Source of the DNA: Mesostigma viride
Taxonomy: Eukaryota; Streptophyta; Mesostigmatophyceae; Mesostigmatales; Mesostigmataceae
DNA: 64,000 bases
Reading direction: 5' to 3'
NCBI GenBank assembly: GCA_009746045.1
Contig: RPFO01000231.1
Span: forward strand, 415,388 to 479,387
Below are positions 22,601-34,501 of the stretch, one piece after another. The notes beneath the pieces were generated by a model, which was not told where the DNA came from, searched no databases, and saw only the letters and a list, made by a program, of their open reading frames with translations. Every line of letters begins with the position of its first letter. Position 1 is the first letter of the stretch. The position numbers and the translations under genes are program-made.

Positions 22601-23915
22601 ACCCCTCGCGCATGGTTGAGCTGGGCTGCCGCCGCCGCCAAAATCATTACCGCTTTTCTTCAGGCGAGCTTGAGGAGGTGCGGGCGCTGTTGGTGGGGGA
22701 TGCGCTGCAGCGCGCGACTTACACCGATCCGGAGAAGAATGGTGACCAGGAGTACTGGTAAGCTCGCCCCTGGTTTTGTACATTTTATGGATATTTGCTA
22801 GTTAAAGTTTATCAGGCTTTGCAGATGCGGACTCCATACGTTGTTTTTTGCATAGTAGTCCAGCTGTTTGAGTGTTTTGGTGATGACAAGCTTTGCATTT
22901 TCGGCCCTCAAACTTAATTGTTGACCATGGTAACGCTGTTGTGGTGTACCTGCTATATCTATTGTGCTTGCATGCATGTTCTGCATGCAGGGCGCACTAC
23001 TGCAAGGAGTTGGGTTACGTGCAGCATTGGGCTGCATTGAACAAGGCGCCTCCGTGGTGCCTGAGCGCATCAAGGCAGCTGTGGCAGGCGTGCGAGACAA
23101 AGCGGATGAATTCGACAAAGTGCGTATGTATGGGTTCAACTATCGCACGGAGCACGCTGATGGCACGCAAGCTCGGCGGCACCAAAATTCTGGCATCGCG
23201 TACCACCAGCCTGACGGCGCGTTGCAGTTTGGGCACATAACACACATTTTGCAAAGTTACTGCCCTAGCAGCGCCCATGCCAGAATGGGGATCGCAGTTG
23301 GTGCTGAGGGTCGAGCTTTTCGACCCTGGTCATGTCGCTCACCTTCCTAGTGAGAGGTTGATTGTGATCAGCAGTGCCGACGCCCCACGTAGCCCCAAGT
23401 TGGTTTTGCCAACATCGGTCAGTTCAGTGGGGTATGTGGTCGACAAGTCGTTTGCGCCTGAAATGGTGGTGATTCCAGCCAAGCTGCCGTGGAACATGGT
23501 CAATGACGCGCAGGGCCCTTTGAGTAATGTTGTGACGCGCTCCCTCGAGGCTGATTGGGATCCTCTGCCTGTGCTTGATATCCCTGATGATGAAGTGCCG
23601 GCGGAGACTGTCGAGAAGACGACGACGAAGAAGAAGAAGAAGAAGGCGGGTCAAACCAAAGCACCCAAGCCACCCCTTGGCAAGGGCAAGGCACCTGCAG
23701 CGCCAAGGGCTTGGCCAGGCACAAAGCGCAAGGGGACTGATGCCCCGGAGGCAGGTCCAAGTTCTGCTCCGGCAACGGTGCCACCACAAATATCTGTGGG
23801 AACGCGGTCGAGTGGGAGACTGCGTGCTGATGTGAACTACAGGGAGACAGATGATGAGAATACTGATGAGGATGATGGGTATCAAACCAGTGATGAGTCT
23901 GAGGAAGACTTTTGA
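19673..23915 (+). CDS. CACTA tnp2-type transposase (multi-exon, frame-broken)
   Basis: Start ATG 19673 (MASMMHGSVHDYMMGG). A one-base frame change near 19805 is needed to reach LYPGSSKMALSTSLELLSLL and then YQVYDACPCDEYLYKDKT with QCPVCKLNRYE, the Cys-rich signature of Transposase_21/tnp2. Exon 2 (from ~20509) carries NLFIGCCFDGVCPRYWLDTY, SCWPCMVCFFNLPEW and FLDLFVDELIEL, the usual DG...YSCWP...LPPW order of the family. A further frame change near 20945 leads to NAIDEFHLASNFFLRLGNC. Later exons begin after AG at about 21382, 21868, 22560 and 22989. The last (to TGA 23915) has RRHQNSGIAYHQPDG and the family's C-terminal module, then an extra Lys-rich and acidic tail (TTTKKKKKKAG; DDENTDEDDGY). 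A polyA-type AATAAA is at ~24012. Confidence 0.8.
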
Positions 23916-24044
23916 TTTTTGGCATACGGCTGCACACAACGCTATTGTTTCAGTGGTTATTTTTGTACCTGCCAAGCATATTTGCGGCGTGCCAAATCAG
24001 AATATAATTTTAATAAAGTTTGCAATGCTCGTTTCGCTGTGATG

Positions 24045-24430
24045 GTTTTCTTGGGACTTGTGTTTTTCTCCGTTTTTTGGGTCCTTGTGTTTTTCTCAGT
24101 TTTTTGGGTCCTTGTGATATTCTCAGTTTTCTCGGGTCGTTGGGTTTCCCTGAGAATATTGGACCTGAGAATATTGAGAATATATTCTCAGCTTTTTTCA
24201 GTCATTCTCAGGCAAATTCTCAGTTATTCTCACAAAACTGAGAATATTGAGAAAAAACTGAGAATTATTCTCATTTATTCTCATTTATTCTCTGACATTT
24301 ATTCTCAGTTATTCTCAACATTCTCAGAAAACTGACAAAAAATTCTCAGATATTCTCAATATTCTCAGTTTTTTGTTGATTTTTGAGAATATTGAGAATT
24401 TTTTGAGAATAATCTGAGAATAAATTCTCA
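24045..24430. repeat. CACTA right subterminal repeats
   Basis: The same motif as at the left end, here mainly as GATATTCTCAG / ATTCTCAGTT on + and ending in AATTCTCAGCCGAGTTCC. Units occur in both orientations, so parts fold back on each other (for example CTGAGAATATTGAGAA). Confidence 0.85.
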
Positions 24431-24448
24431 GCCGAGTTCCTAGTAGTG

Positions 24449-25590
24449 GAGTGGTAGGCATGGTACCAAAAATAACCTTAGTACCGATGGCAGCAAAGAA
24501 TTGTTGCCAGAACTCAGAAGTAAATAATTTATCTTTATCAGAAATAAACTGCCTACTCATACCATGGTACCTATTATTAATTAATGAATTATCAACATCA
24601 CTCCGTTGGGAGTCAATGGAGCACATATCCCGGAGAAGGGGCATATATGGCTTTTAATACATTCTAGGCTACGTCCTGCAAGAGTGGAATGTAAGCAGCA
24701 CTTGCTCTAGGTGCCGCAAGGGCACCGGCACCCCCGGTACCTATTATATACGTTATATAAATATAGACGAGCACAATTACGTGCAGTGAGGTCTAAAGGG
24801 CAGGGTACTAAATGACAACGTCGTGTGAGGCGATCTATGAACACCAGGATCTGGGCATTGCCAATAGCATTCTCCCTACTAAAGGGACCCACAAAATCCA
24901 TCATAATAGAATCCCAAGGCATTATAGGATCAGGGAGGGTAGGAGGCTCTGCTATCTGACCCACATATTTACTAGGTTTCATTTCCTGGCATGATTGACA
25001 AGTCCTAACATATTCATCCACGTCACTGAGGAGGAAGGGCCAGAAGTATGAACGGGTTACTAAATCCCGCACACGCTTTCCACCCTGGTGAGCAGCTAAA
25101 TCATGTAACTCAAACAACAAGGACGAACGGCAGATAGAGGGGACATATAAACGCCATTGCGGAGGATCATCTTTTTACAGCACATACAAGAAACCACCCA
25201 CGAACTTGCAAGGATATACTTCCCAAATTGTTGCGGGTGTGAGGATATTGCGGCTAAGGCCTCCGGCTCAGTGGCCGTAAACCTACTAATAAGACGCTTT
25301 AAGTCAGAAGTAGGGGTAGCTACTGAGGCATCTATGGAGGGTTTGAACAAGTCACCCATAATAGCTTTGCCAAAAAGGAGAGGTGGACCAGTAGGAACTA
25401 CACTGTCGTACAACTTCCCCCGCCGCTCTATAGTAGAAACATGGCTAAGAGGCACAGGAATGTTATTGATCAAGGAGACAACCAGCGCAGGCCAGAAATC
25501 GGGAGAATCCGGACCATGGTAGCTCGAGCCCGTGCCGTTATCTTGTCCGCGTGTTCGAGTCGTTCAGGATGATGAGTATGAATGGTGATG
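24449..25590 (-). pseudogene. Ty3/gypsy polyprotein fragment: integrase N-terminus and core
   Basis: Frame 24707-25120 (-) carries LFELHDLAAHQGGKRVRDLV and SYFWPFLLSDVDEYVRTCQSCQ, the H-H-C-C zinc-binding module. MDFVGPFSRENAIGNAQILVFID then starts the catalytic core with its first aspartate region. Continuing (24460-24640) are GMSRQFISDKDKLFTSEFWQ and FFAAIGTKVIF. The text stops at the CACTA insertion and resumes at 14,236 with SSSSHLVERLN. The frame upstream to ~25545 (YHGPDSPDFWPALVVSLINN) also occurs in dispersed repeat P. No LTR is recognisable on this side. Confidence 0.85.
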
Positions 25591-25599
25591 GAAATGTGT

Positions 25600-26235
25600 T
25601 ATATCCATTTCTGGCCTTGCTTTGCTTTGCATGCATCACCACAGCAGCTGTGCCCCTGCTCTACCCCCTTTTGCCAGCTAGGGTGGGTGGGTGGGAGGCA
25701 AAAGAAACAAGATATGCTTCCCTACTAGGATGGAAGCCCACCTTTTATAGCAACCACCTGTCCAGCCAACCCCTAGCTACCTGGGTGGCTGGGGTACAGG
25801 TGCCAGCACAAAAAATATTTTTTCTGAAAATTATTTTTTTTCTTCTTGTGCTATACGGCGTTGCATTCTCCGCTCAGCAGGTTAGTCATAGATAAAATGA
25901 GCATAGCTCACCAAATCCATTTCTGGCCTTGCTTTGCTTTGCATGCAATGATCACCACAAAACATCAAATTTATTACAATATATGTGTGTTAGCTCTATA
26001 CAGTGGAATAACACAGACATGTCTACCAGATGGCAACACGGCCATCTGTATGCTATAGGGTGAGCACACTATGTGAATTTGCAGGGCCAGCCCACAGCAG
26101 CTGTGCCCCTGCTCTACCCACATCTCCTTACATGGCTAACAGCCGAAAAAATACGTAGGACATGCAAAAAAAGAAGACTTAAAATACCTAGCTATGGGGG
26201 TACTTTGTCCCAACCCAGGTTCACCCTCGGGTTAG
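25600..26235. other. No gene seen
   Basis: Low-complexity sequence with a local duplication: ATCCATTTCTGGCCTTGCTTTGC at ~25600 recurs at ~25915, and CACAGCAGCTGTGCCCCTGC at ~25639 recurs at ~26093. No coding motif. Confidence 0.5.
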
Positions 26236-26299
26236 TTAAACCATTTCCCCCCTGACCTTCCACACAAGGGTGAGGTCAGTTGATAGCTTAAAGACGAGA

Positions 26300-28065
26300 G
26301 ATGAAAACTGGAAGACGTCAAAACTCGATGCCACCAAAGTGGTGCCGAAAAGCCGCTGGGTCAAAACCCAGGGCCTGAGCCCAGAGGGCGGGCGGGATGT
26401 CTCGCCCCGGCCAGGAGGCTGCGGTGGAGGCCAATGTAGCGCGTGACCGAGAGGGCCGAAGCCCACCGGCCGCGCAGCTGAATGGCCTCCGGCGACTCGC
26501 CAGCGATGGCGTCGTGCGTCGCCCGGCCCCCATGCGGCCGGAGGCTGTGAAAGGAAAACATCCCCGGGATGCCCATGCGGGCCTGCACAGCCACCCACTG
26601 CTGCCTAGCCTGGCTGTACATCAAACCCCGAAAAAGAAGTGCATCCGGGGGCTGGCCAGCCGTCAGGCGTTGCAGGAGCCACAAAGAAAGTGGATCCCGG
26701 GCGAGGACGTGCTGGGCCGCCCCGGCCCTGCGCAGTCTTGGGGTTGCGCAACACAAGGGCACCGACCGTGGGTCCTGGCTCAAGAAGGGGGTGGCCAGAA
26801 TGAGCCACATCCCGAACCCGAAGCCCTAGCTAGCGCCTCGCTAATGCGTAAATACTGCTGGAAAGCAATAATAATCAACGCACTCAAATGCACCTGTCGA
26901 CGTGAAACTAGCAACACTAGAAGGGCAGTGAAATAGCAAAGGCGCCAGGGCATAGTGAAAATAGGCTGAGGGCTCAACAGCCGGAACAAGCCGCTGCCAA
27001 CCTGCTAGCAGGCGGTCCGCCCGGTACCCAATTCTGAACAATGTCGGGGTAGTACAGGTGCAGACAGGCCTTGGCGTGCTGGCATAAAGTGCGCCCCCGC
27101 CCCCTAGCTCTGGCATGGTATAGACAGCAGAAATCCACTATCAGAAAATGGCTTCCGCGTCAGCTGGGTCGACGGGGCCAGGTGGCGCCCACGCCACGTA
27201 GACAGCCACCGCGCGCTGGTACGCTGGCAAGGTATAGACACAGGGTTGACTGTGCCCTCCAAACGTGCCAAGTCCCGAGGGTGTCGCGCCCCCTCAGGCC
27301 CAGGGTTGGGATGCACATCACCACACCAGGTCAAGTCAGGAATCCAAGCGCCACGCCGACTGGCCTTGTCAGCTGGGTTGACAGACTGTGGTCGGTAGCC
27401 ACCCAGACCCAGTGGCTCTGCATGTCGCCAGCCAGTGACAGAGCGCAGTAGCGCCGAACCAGCTGGTTGAGGCGGTAGGAAGATGACCGCCCTCTGACAA
27501 ACGCCCCCACCACAGCACTAGAGTCCACGAGCCGGACGATTTGCTTACCTCGACACGCCTTGGTCCGGCACGACCACTCGACCCCCTGCGTCGCAGCAAT
27601 TAATGGCCTCCTTGACGTTGATGTGGTTAGGCTGCCCCCGCCACCTGTAGGACAGTGCCGTACGCCAATGGCCACTATCCAGCAGGCTGTAGTCCCCCTC
27701 CTCCATGCGCTCCAGGTCCCAGTCCTCCCCAGATGTTAAGGCTGTCGTGACTCCGCCACCCCCGCGCTTCGCGCCGGGTCGCCAGCCGGGCACAATCGGC
27801 CCCAGGCAGGTCCCTGTAGTCCACCCCACCACCGGAACTGCATGCTCGCATCACTTGCGATGACCCGGTCAGAAAGGGGCCGGGCCCTGGCAGCCCTCAA
27901 AAAGGGGGCCAGGTCGATCGCCGCCTGACGCTCCTGGCGGGCCCCCGCAGGAAGGCGCCAGCGGCGCCCAGGCAGGGAGGCGTTCATGGCTGCTAGAAGC
28001 CGATACGTCTCAGACCACACCGCGAGAACATGGGGCGGCACAGCAGCTAGATGCATCCACACCCA
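26300..28065 (-). mobile_element. DIRS-type (tyrosine recombinase) retrotransposon fragment
   Basis: Read on -, with frame changes: a linker (VLAVWSETYRLLAAMNASL), then an RNase H-like region with RVIASDASMQFRWWGG, NHINVKEAIN and VRLVDSSAVVGAFVRGRSSS, ending in SVNPADKASRRGAWIPDL. Next comes WCGDVHPNPGPEG, a 2A-like motif. The tyrosine recombinase follows (26810-26361): ALLFRGLMYSQARQQWVAV and FHSLRPHGGRATHDAIAG, then RGRWASALSVTRYIG, showing the H-x2-R, GRW and R-Y signature. RNase H followed by a tyrosine recombinase is diagnostic of DIRS-like elements. The reverse transcriptase and the terminal repeats are not recognisable, so this is a 5'-truncated or decayed copy. Confidence 0.75.
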
Positions 28066-28099
28066 CTTCCCAAGCGACTTAGCTGAGGGATCTGAACCG

Positions 28100-29640
28100 A
28101 ACCGACATCACGCGGAAGCACGAAGGACGCACGAGGAATCCAGCGCCCGTTTCCCGTAAGTATCCGGAGAAAGGGTCTGCATATAGGCGAAGGGCGTCTA
28201 AATAGCACAGCATGCAAGGCAAAAAGGTGTAGTCTCACGAGACGCTAGTCGTCCTACAATCCAACTAACTGTCAACCGCCAACCGATCTAAATTACAAAC
28301 AGAATTCTCAAGAGACAAAGGCGCAGGTAGAAAAAGGAAACACTATCTACGTGAGGATTTCCGCTGTGAGCAGGTCTAACTTCTAAACGCGAGCGTGTCC
28401 CGAATCGGGCAGCACGTCTCCGTTAGCTTGTCGGCGACCCACCCATTATTACCTGACAAGGATGTGCCGTCTTCGCTACCCTGCATGACCGCGGAAGGTC
28501 AAAGGCATAAAGGGGTTCTGCTGCAAAGGATCGTCGTCGTCGTATCTACCTTAACCCATAGTCCGGGAATGTGTTTTTGGCATTTTTTGACCCCTGAAAA
28601 TGAAAAAAATCATAACTCATAGACCACAACTCCAAATACCCCCAACCAAGGTGCTAGGAATATCTACACTTTAAGGGCTTTCAGAATATGCAATAATATC
28701 ATGAGTTTATAAAGTGGTTTGCAAGATATTTAATGTCAAAGTTGGCCAAAAGACGATCATTTTCAGGCAAGGGAAATCCCCTTAGTAGTTTACCCCTGCA
28801 GGGAGGGTTCTAAAAAATTATTCTGGGGTTGGACAATGTCAATAGATAGTGCCACCATGCTTTCCTTGGGTCAGACCGCACAGATAGCCCAACTGACCTA
28901 TATAATCCGCTCACTTACGTGTGTGGGTTACGCGCGCGTATGCAGCTATCCATGAATTGCCACACACTTATGCATTGTATACAGCCACATAGGACTGTCA
29001 AAAGTGCTGGAAAACAAAGAAGTTGCTAAACCAGCACCAACGGAATGGCATCCTCCAAAGAAACACCACAAACTGAGCAGATTTGGGGCTAATAGCACTC
29101 ATACAGCAGGCATGGAAACCTGCTGCAAGAGGCACTGATACACTCGTGAAACAAGGATGCATAAACGACAGATTCCCGTGCAAACGACGTGCAAACACGT
29201 TGCCGTACCTGGCTCGATCACGACCTTTCCGGGTTCTGCTGGCCGGGACCCTCATATCTCACACGGGCTAATGCTTTCCAGGCATAGGCCGCCATAGCCT
29301 GATAATGCATGCATCCACCATGATTACCAGGTTGATGTTCTGTGCAAAGATGACCTATAAACGCATCCGAATTCACAGGGACGCTGCTGCGGATGTCCAG
29401 TACCAAAACTGGGTGCTCGGGCTGGCGAAGCCTGCCCGGCCATAAGAAGAAAATCGAAATATGACGTGCAATAACTCATCTGGTACTGGCGACCAAGAAA
29501 TCAGTAATTACCTACCTGTATTTTCCCAATGCTATACATCTGGCCACCCCTGACCTACGAAAATCACGCATCATCATTCTGAGCAACATTCTGAACCGTT
29601 ACAAGCCGCGAGACGCAAATTTCCATGACAACGGCACGCT
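28100..29640. other. No gene seen
   Basis: Short frames without motifs. AT-rich from 28.55 to 28.85 kb, where the sequence resembles diverged non-coding repeat. No splice-paired coding signal found. Confidence 0.45.
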
Positions 29641-29760
29641 GGCAGCCATATCTAGTTACGCGCGCGCGAGTGAAAATTTCCCGCCAAAGTCACGTGATAC
29701 TTTCTCAATACACGTTGTAATTACCTGGCTATGGCGAATATTAAGGGGACGGGACACCCC

Positions 29761-29786
29761 CGAATTTTTTGGCGCCAAAAAATTCG
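29761..29786. promoter_or_regulatory. Perfect 26-bp palindrome with E2F-type core
   Basis: Two-fold symmetric sequence centred on TTTTTTGGCGCCAAAAAA. TTTGGCGC is the classic E2F/DP site on both strands. It lies 63 bp upstream of an ATG at 29849. An E2F-controlled, cell-cycle promoter is an inference. Confidence 0.55.
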
Positions 29787-29848
29787 CGCCGGAGCCGAAG
29801 GTCACAAATTTCACGTGCACGGTGCGCGCACCCCTTGCGGAAGTGGCC

Positions 29849-30412
29849 ATGGCGACTGCGTTCAGGCGAAACTACCACACTAGGGCAGGCGAAATGCAAA
29901 AATTTTACTCGAATCTAGAAGGAGATGAGTTTATGATGTTAGTTTTTGGCGGAAATCAGCTGGTTTACAATTTCGCTGTTGTTTTTTTATGCCATCGGCA
30001 TGGGGGGTAATCTGAATTTTTTGGTCGCGCGGAATGAAATAGAATTCATGATAGCGGCTGTAAAATAGCGGTTTTGGGGGCTGTTCTGACCTTGAAGCAG
30101 GCATTAATATCGGTTGCATCGAATTCTAAACCGAGCTGGTGCTTTTTGCCAGATTTTCGGCCATTATCGGTAAGTAATTGTTCAGACCTGCGCAGTGCGT
30201 GTCTGACCTGTCCATGGAAGAACGGCTGTTGTTGCGCGCCTGGGCGAGGGATTTACGGGGGCAAGGTACAGATTTGTCGCGAACGTTATCTGCTATCGGT
30301 GCTTTCTTCTATGAGCTCATCGTTCGAGGTTTTTTGCGTTCTTTTTGGGCAGTTTCCGCCAGCTAGCTCGCCGTCGCTTGCCGTTGTGTTGTCGAATACC
30401 TGGCAGCTTTAG
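29849..30412 (+). CDS. Possible small spliced gene downstream of the E2F palindrome
   Basis: ATG 29849 opens MATAFRRNYHTRAGEMQKFY followed by SNLEGDEFMM; a donor-like GTTAGT follows at 29938. Downstream, a frame at 30178-30366 reads DLSMEERLLLRAWARDLRGQ before GTACAG. The intervening exon structure is not settled: candidate acceptors at 30153 and 30187 do not give one clean frame. I do not recognise the protein. It may be the 5' part of a host gene or coincidence. Confidence 0.3.
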
Positions 30413-30419
30413 ATTGTTT

Positions 30420-31130
30420 TCGTTGATGTCGTGATCAGGGCCGCTTCAGTCGCAGCCTATAGCTCTTCGGGAAGGTATAAGGCATTTCATAAAACGTGTT
30501 CTGGCAAGGATGTTGTGCGTATGGACGCTTCTTGTTGTTTGAGAGTGACGCACCCTCTCCTCACAGGCCGCAGCGGCATCACAGCGCTCATGCGGTGAAG
30601 GGCCGCCAATGGTTTCTTTGCATTTTATCGTGCAGGGATGGAAGTGTTATAGTGATGATGATGTTGGAGATATTGCATTTGTGTGACTGCATGTAGATAG
30701 CTGGCACCAATGGTTGTTTGAGCTTTCCTTTGTTATGATGATGTGACAAGACTACAATGTGCTGAGCCAACCATGGTTGACATGCATGACTGCATGCAAG
30801 CTATATATACCATGTTCTTACTTGGTTCCTTGCCCTCCATAGTCCCAGTTTGTCATCCATGCCGGGGAGGACAGTTTAGGAGGTGTTGTTGTGTTGATTA
30901 GCTTGGTTGGCATCAACCTTACACTCTAACCTGGGAGAAACATAGGAAATGCCGCTTAGGCATGTTAGGGCTACCATCGTCAAGGCTATGCACATATTTA
31001 CAAGGCTGGCCATGCTGGAGGGATGATGAAGACATATGAGGTGCGTGGCCACCCCTTTGTACTTTGTAAACATACTCTGCATGGTTTTGGTGCATGTTGG
31101 ATGGCATATTAAGTGGCACTGTGGGGTTAC
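30420..31130. other. No gene seen
   Basis: Short frames only. Locally ATG/CAT-rich (ATGATGATG near 30655). Confidence 0.45.
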
Positions 31131-31139
31131 TAACTTACT

Positions 31140-31680
31140 GAGTGGTCCTTAGCGCCTTGTCATGTGGTCATATAGGAAACCCATCAACTTGAGCAGTTCT
31201 TGTCGCAATGACCCCCCACATTGAGCATGCGTTGCCGTCAGCGTGCAAGAGTTGATTATGTGTGCTTTGGTCAGTTTGCAGATGTCTTTGATGAAGAAGG
31301 AGGTGCTAGTGTGGCTAAATGGTTACTCTAATTTCCTTGTAGCGTCTACATGGGTGGCCGTCTTGGAATGGTTGTAACTTGGGCAGTTCTTGTCAGAATG
31401 GCGTCAAACCTTGAACATAGGAGGTACCATATGTGCAGAGAATGGTAGTATGTGGTTTGGCCAGTTTTCATGAGGCTTAGATGTATAAAGGGGTGTTAGT
31501 GTGGTTAAATACTAGCTAAAGCCTCCCTTAGCTTCGTCACAGGTGGCAATCTAGGAATATCCATCAAATAGGGCTGCGCTTGTCAGAATGACCTGAAAAT
31601 TTGGGGCTGCATGTCCCCCAACCTCTAGTATTTGGGAATATATGATTTGGCCCTATTCCATGTGTTTATGATTTGATAAT
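31140..31680 (+). repeat. Diverged ~190-bp tandem repeats
   Basis: Three diverged units share a string like CATCAA(C/A)TTGAGCAGTTCTTGTC followed by AGAATG(A/G)C and later GTTAGTGTGGTTAAAT. Unit starts are near 31150, 31345 and 31530. No coding. Confidence 0.55.
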
Positions 31681-34490
31681 TTTTTTTTTCATTAAAAAAG
31701 TACCCTTTTTGCGGGAAAATCCATCAATGTGTGTAAACATGATTATTTTGTGCTCAAAATTAGGTAGCATTTCTCAAAAGTCAGGGAACTATATGGGAAT
31801 ATATGATTTGGTCCCAATATGTTTGCCCACTGCCCTAGGAAAAATGTGACTAGAATAGCGTCTTTTTCTATTTTTAGCGCGTTACCGGTGCCCTGTGGGG
31901 GCTAGTACCCCCCCCAAGTGGCTGGAAAATTTTTTTTTTTATCATATTAATGGTCCCCAATCATCATTGGATTTTTAGCACATGCATAGGTATGGTTTCC
32001 AGAAAAGTGCCCTTTAGGGGTGTCCCCTCCCCTTAACCCCAAACCTATGCATCACCTTCGTCCCTAAGTGTTCCCAGACCCACCGGACAACTTCCCTCCG
32101 TCACGGGTGGCGTGGCGCTCCTGGAATTGAGCGCCGCGCCACCGGGGGTCAAACAGTTCGATATATCGAACTGTTTCCGGAGTCCGACTACTATGGGACC
32201 TCCGAGTCCGTTGTTACGCCGTGGCCCTACCTCCGAGTCCGTTGTTACGCCGTGGCCCTACTATACCACCTCCTCTACCACGACCTAAACCACGTCACAA
32301 GGACCCACGTCTACTTCTACCTAAATGTGTAAACTAGTGAGGTCGCCGGTTGCTGAGGAGCTGCTCTGTGCGAAAGTCGGACGCGACGAATCAGATCTCA
32401 ATGCTGATTTACATATGTATAACTTACATATGTATGCCATCAACCGGTTATGCCGTGACCAATTCAATTCAGGATTACTAAGGAAACACCTAACCAGCCA
32501 TGACCCAAGCTAATATGTGTTACAATTCATAACACACGCCGAGTGCCAACACGAGGGGTCATAGAACGTGCATAAATGACCACCAACGGTCAGGCATGCT
32601 CGGGCCGACCTGGCCCTTAGTAGCTCGCACACAGGAACCACGCTGGTCCACTACATCTACACGAAGGATAAGGACCACTAATAAAGTAGGCAGCGCGGCG
32701 CAGATGCACCGATACACCAAACTACAGTACCATGTGCACAATTATCACGTCATAGGCCAAGTGAACACCGGCCACATATACTCATAACTACACGTAGGCA
32801 TAGGAAAGCTCACGGTCATAAACACAGGCTGTACTGACTAGCTGAGGCCACTGAAACGTAAGTCCTATACATTTACGGCCGTAACTATAGCAGGTTGTTA
32901 CGCGACGTAACAATTGTGTTTCAAGAGTTGCTTCAGTCTTCCACCGACGCACCGGCTTGCGACCTGACGCACGCCCGTAGACGAATATGATGGGCCGACG
33001 GGCGGGGCCTCTGTCGACGACGGACGACCACGACGACCGTTGCGGATGACGAGCCCGCATCCGTCGACAATTCAGTTCCCTTATACGGGTACATCGACGC
33101 ATTCATCGGGCAAGAAGCCCGGCTACTAGATCGGTCTATTATAACAGCTGCCCCCGTCCGTTGACGGCCAGCCGGCCGGCAGCAGGCCGGGCGAGTCGCA
33201 TCGTCCTCACCGCGTTCAATTGCGGGCGGAACCAAATTGAAAGGCACCTATTCATGCTGCGCATACTAAACATCTATAGAGTCACACCTGTGAAACCTCT
33301 CCCTCTGGGTGGACTCCCTCTTCGATTTGCCCTTTTTCAAAGACCGCCCTGGGCGAGGTGGGGGCAGGGCGTACTGACCCCTTGGTGGGTGGCCCGGGGG
33401 CGTGGGGTGCGGGGGACGAATCCGCCATGAGCGCCGCATCATTGATCCGTCATGGACGGCCCTTGCTCACTGAGGGTGGGGGTGGGGGGGCGACCTCCGT
33501 GTGGGTGGGGGGGCGCGGGGGGCGGGGGATCCCGCCGCAGATGGCGTCCCGTTGAGGGGGGGGGGGGGGGGTTGGGACCTCGGGGCGGGGCGTCTTCAGT
33601 ACTACTGAGGCGGGGAGGCCTCCGGGTGGGTGGGGAGGGCGGACTGCGGTGCTTCAGGCCGGGCCCAGACGGCGTGTCGTTATTTGTCTCCCGACTTTTT
33701 CCTTTTTTCTTTGACGTTTAGCGGGCCCCCGGCCTTTTTTTTCCGGTGAAACGGGTGTTAGTTTATTTCCATATAACCGTTAAGGTGACCCAGGTATGCC
33801 AAAAATGCTTAGTCAGTTGTGCCTAAATTGGGCCCCCGGCCTTAACAGTGAGCTTCAGTTGACTGGCATCGAGTTGCCGCCATCTGTCGTTAGCCGTGAG
33901 ACGGATCGAACTGAAACTCGACTAGTAGATGACTGTTACGATCGGCTTCAGTAGTGTTTGCGCCTTCTTTGGGGGGGATGCGAAGAAACAAAGATACTCA
34001 GCGGGGACATGTACGGTTGCATCATTGGATACACCCGGCCCGCGTCACGTTGCGGGTACAACAGCTTGGTGTGTCCTAGCAAACGATGTTCCGCGGGGAT
34101 GACTGTTGTAAATTCTGTAAATTCTAGAGAACTTTTATCTAAACTTTAAGGGGCAACGGATCTCCATGGTTAAGCAGTCACCAGTCAAGAGCTGTAAAGG
34201 GAGTACAATGTAACGAGTAAGCACCAATCGCATGCATGATGACTGCACGCGTTGTCCGCTTGGCACCTGCCAGTGTACTGTTATGCGAGCGGCAGGGGAC
34301 GCTCGGTCATATGTAGATTTCTCGGACCGGGCATGGCATGGGTTTGGGCGTGTTCGACATCGCTTCTGCGATTTCTTTTCCCCTTCGCATTAATAAGTTC
34401 ACCATATATCGCGCCCTCCTCGCTTTGAGCACACGCTTGCAGCTGCCCGGCCAGTTCCCCGTGACCTGACCGCTGTTTCTTGCGCGATCA
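31680..34490. other. Unassigned spacer with small repeats and G-rich tract
   Basis: A 34-bp unit (CCTCCGAGTCCGTTGTTACG...) is duplicated in tandem at 32198-32265. 33350-33680 is strongly G-rich on + with many GGGG runs and one run of about 17 G near 33556. Several short frames exist, none with recognisable domains. Confidence 0.5.
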
Positions 34491-34501
34491 GCCAGCTGAA
34501 A

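Larger units (their letters stand above)
14239..24448. mobile_element. CACTA (EnSpm) DNA transposon, 10,210 bp
   Basis: The left end reads CACTAGGAGCTCAGCTGAGA. The right end, reverse-complemented, reads CACTACTAGGAACTCGGCTG; the two align with a 3-bp gap. The element is flanked by GA at 14237-14238 and 24449-24450. Removing it with one GA rejoins the gypsy integrase as AYHSSSSHLVERLN. Inside are subterminal GAGAATAT repeats at both ends, a tnp2 transposase gene on + (19.67-23.92 kb) and a second gene on - (16.78-18.46 kb). This matches the known two-gene layout of plant CACTA elements. The TIRs are intact, but the transposase shows at least two frame breaks. Confidence 0.9.
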
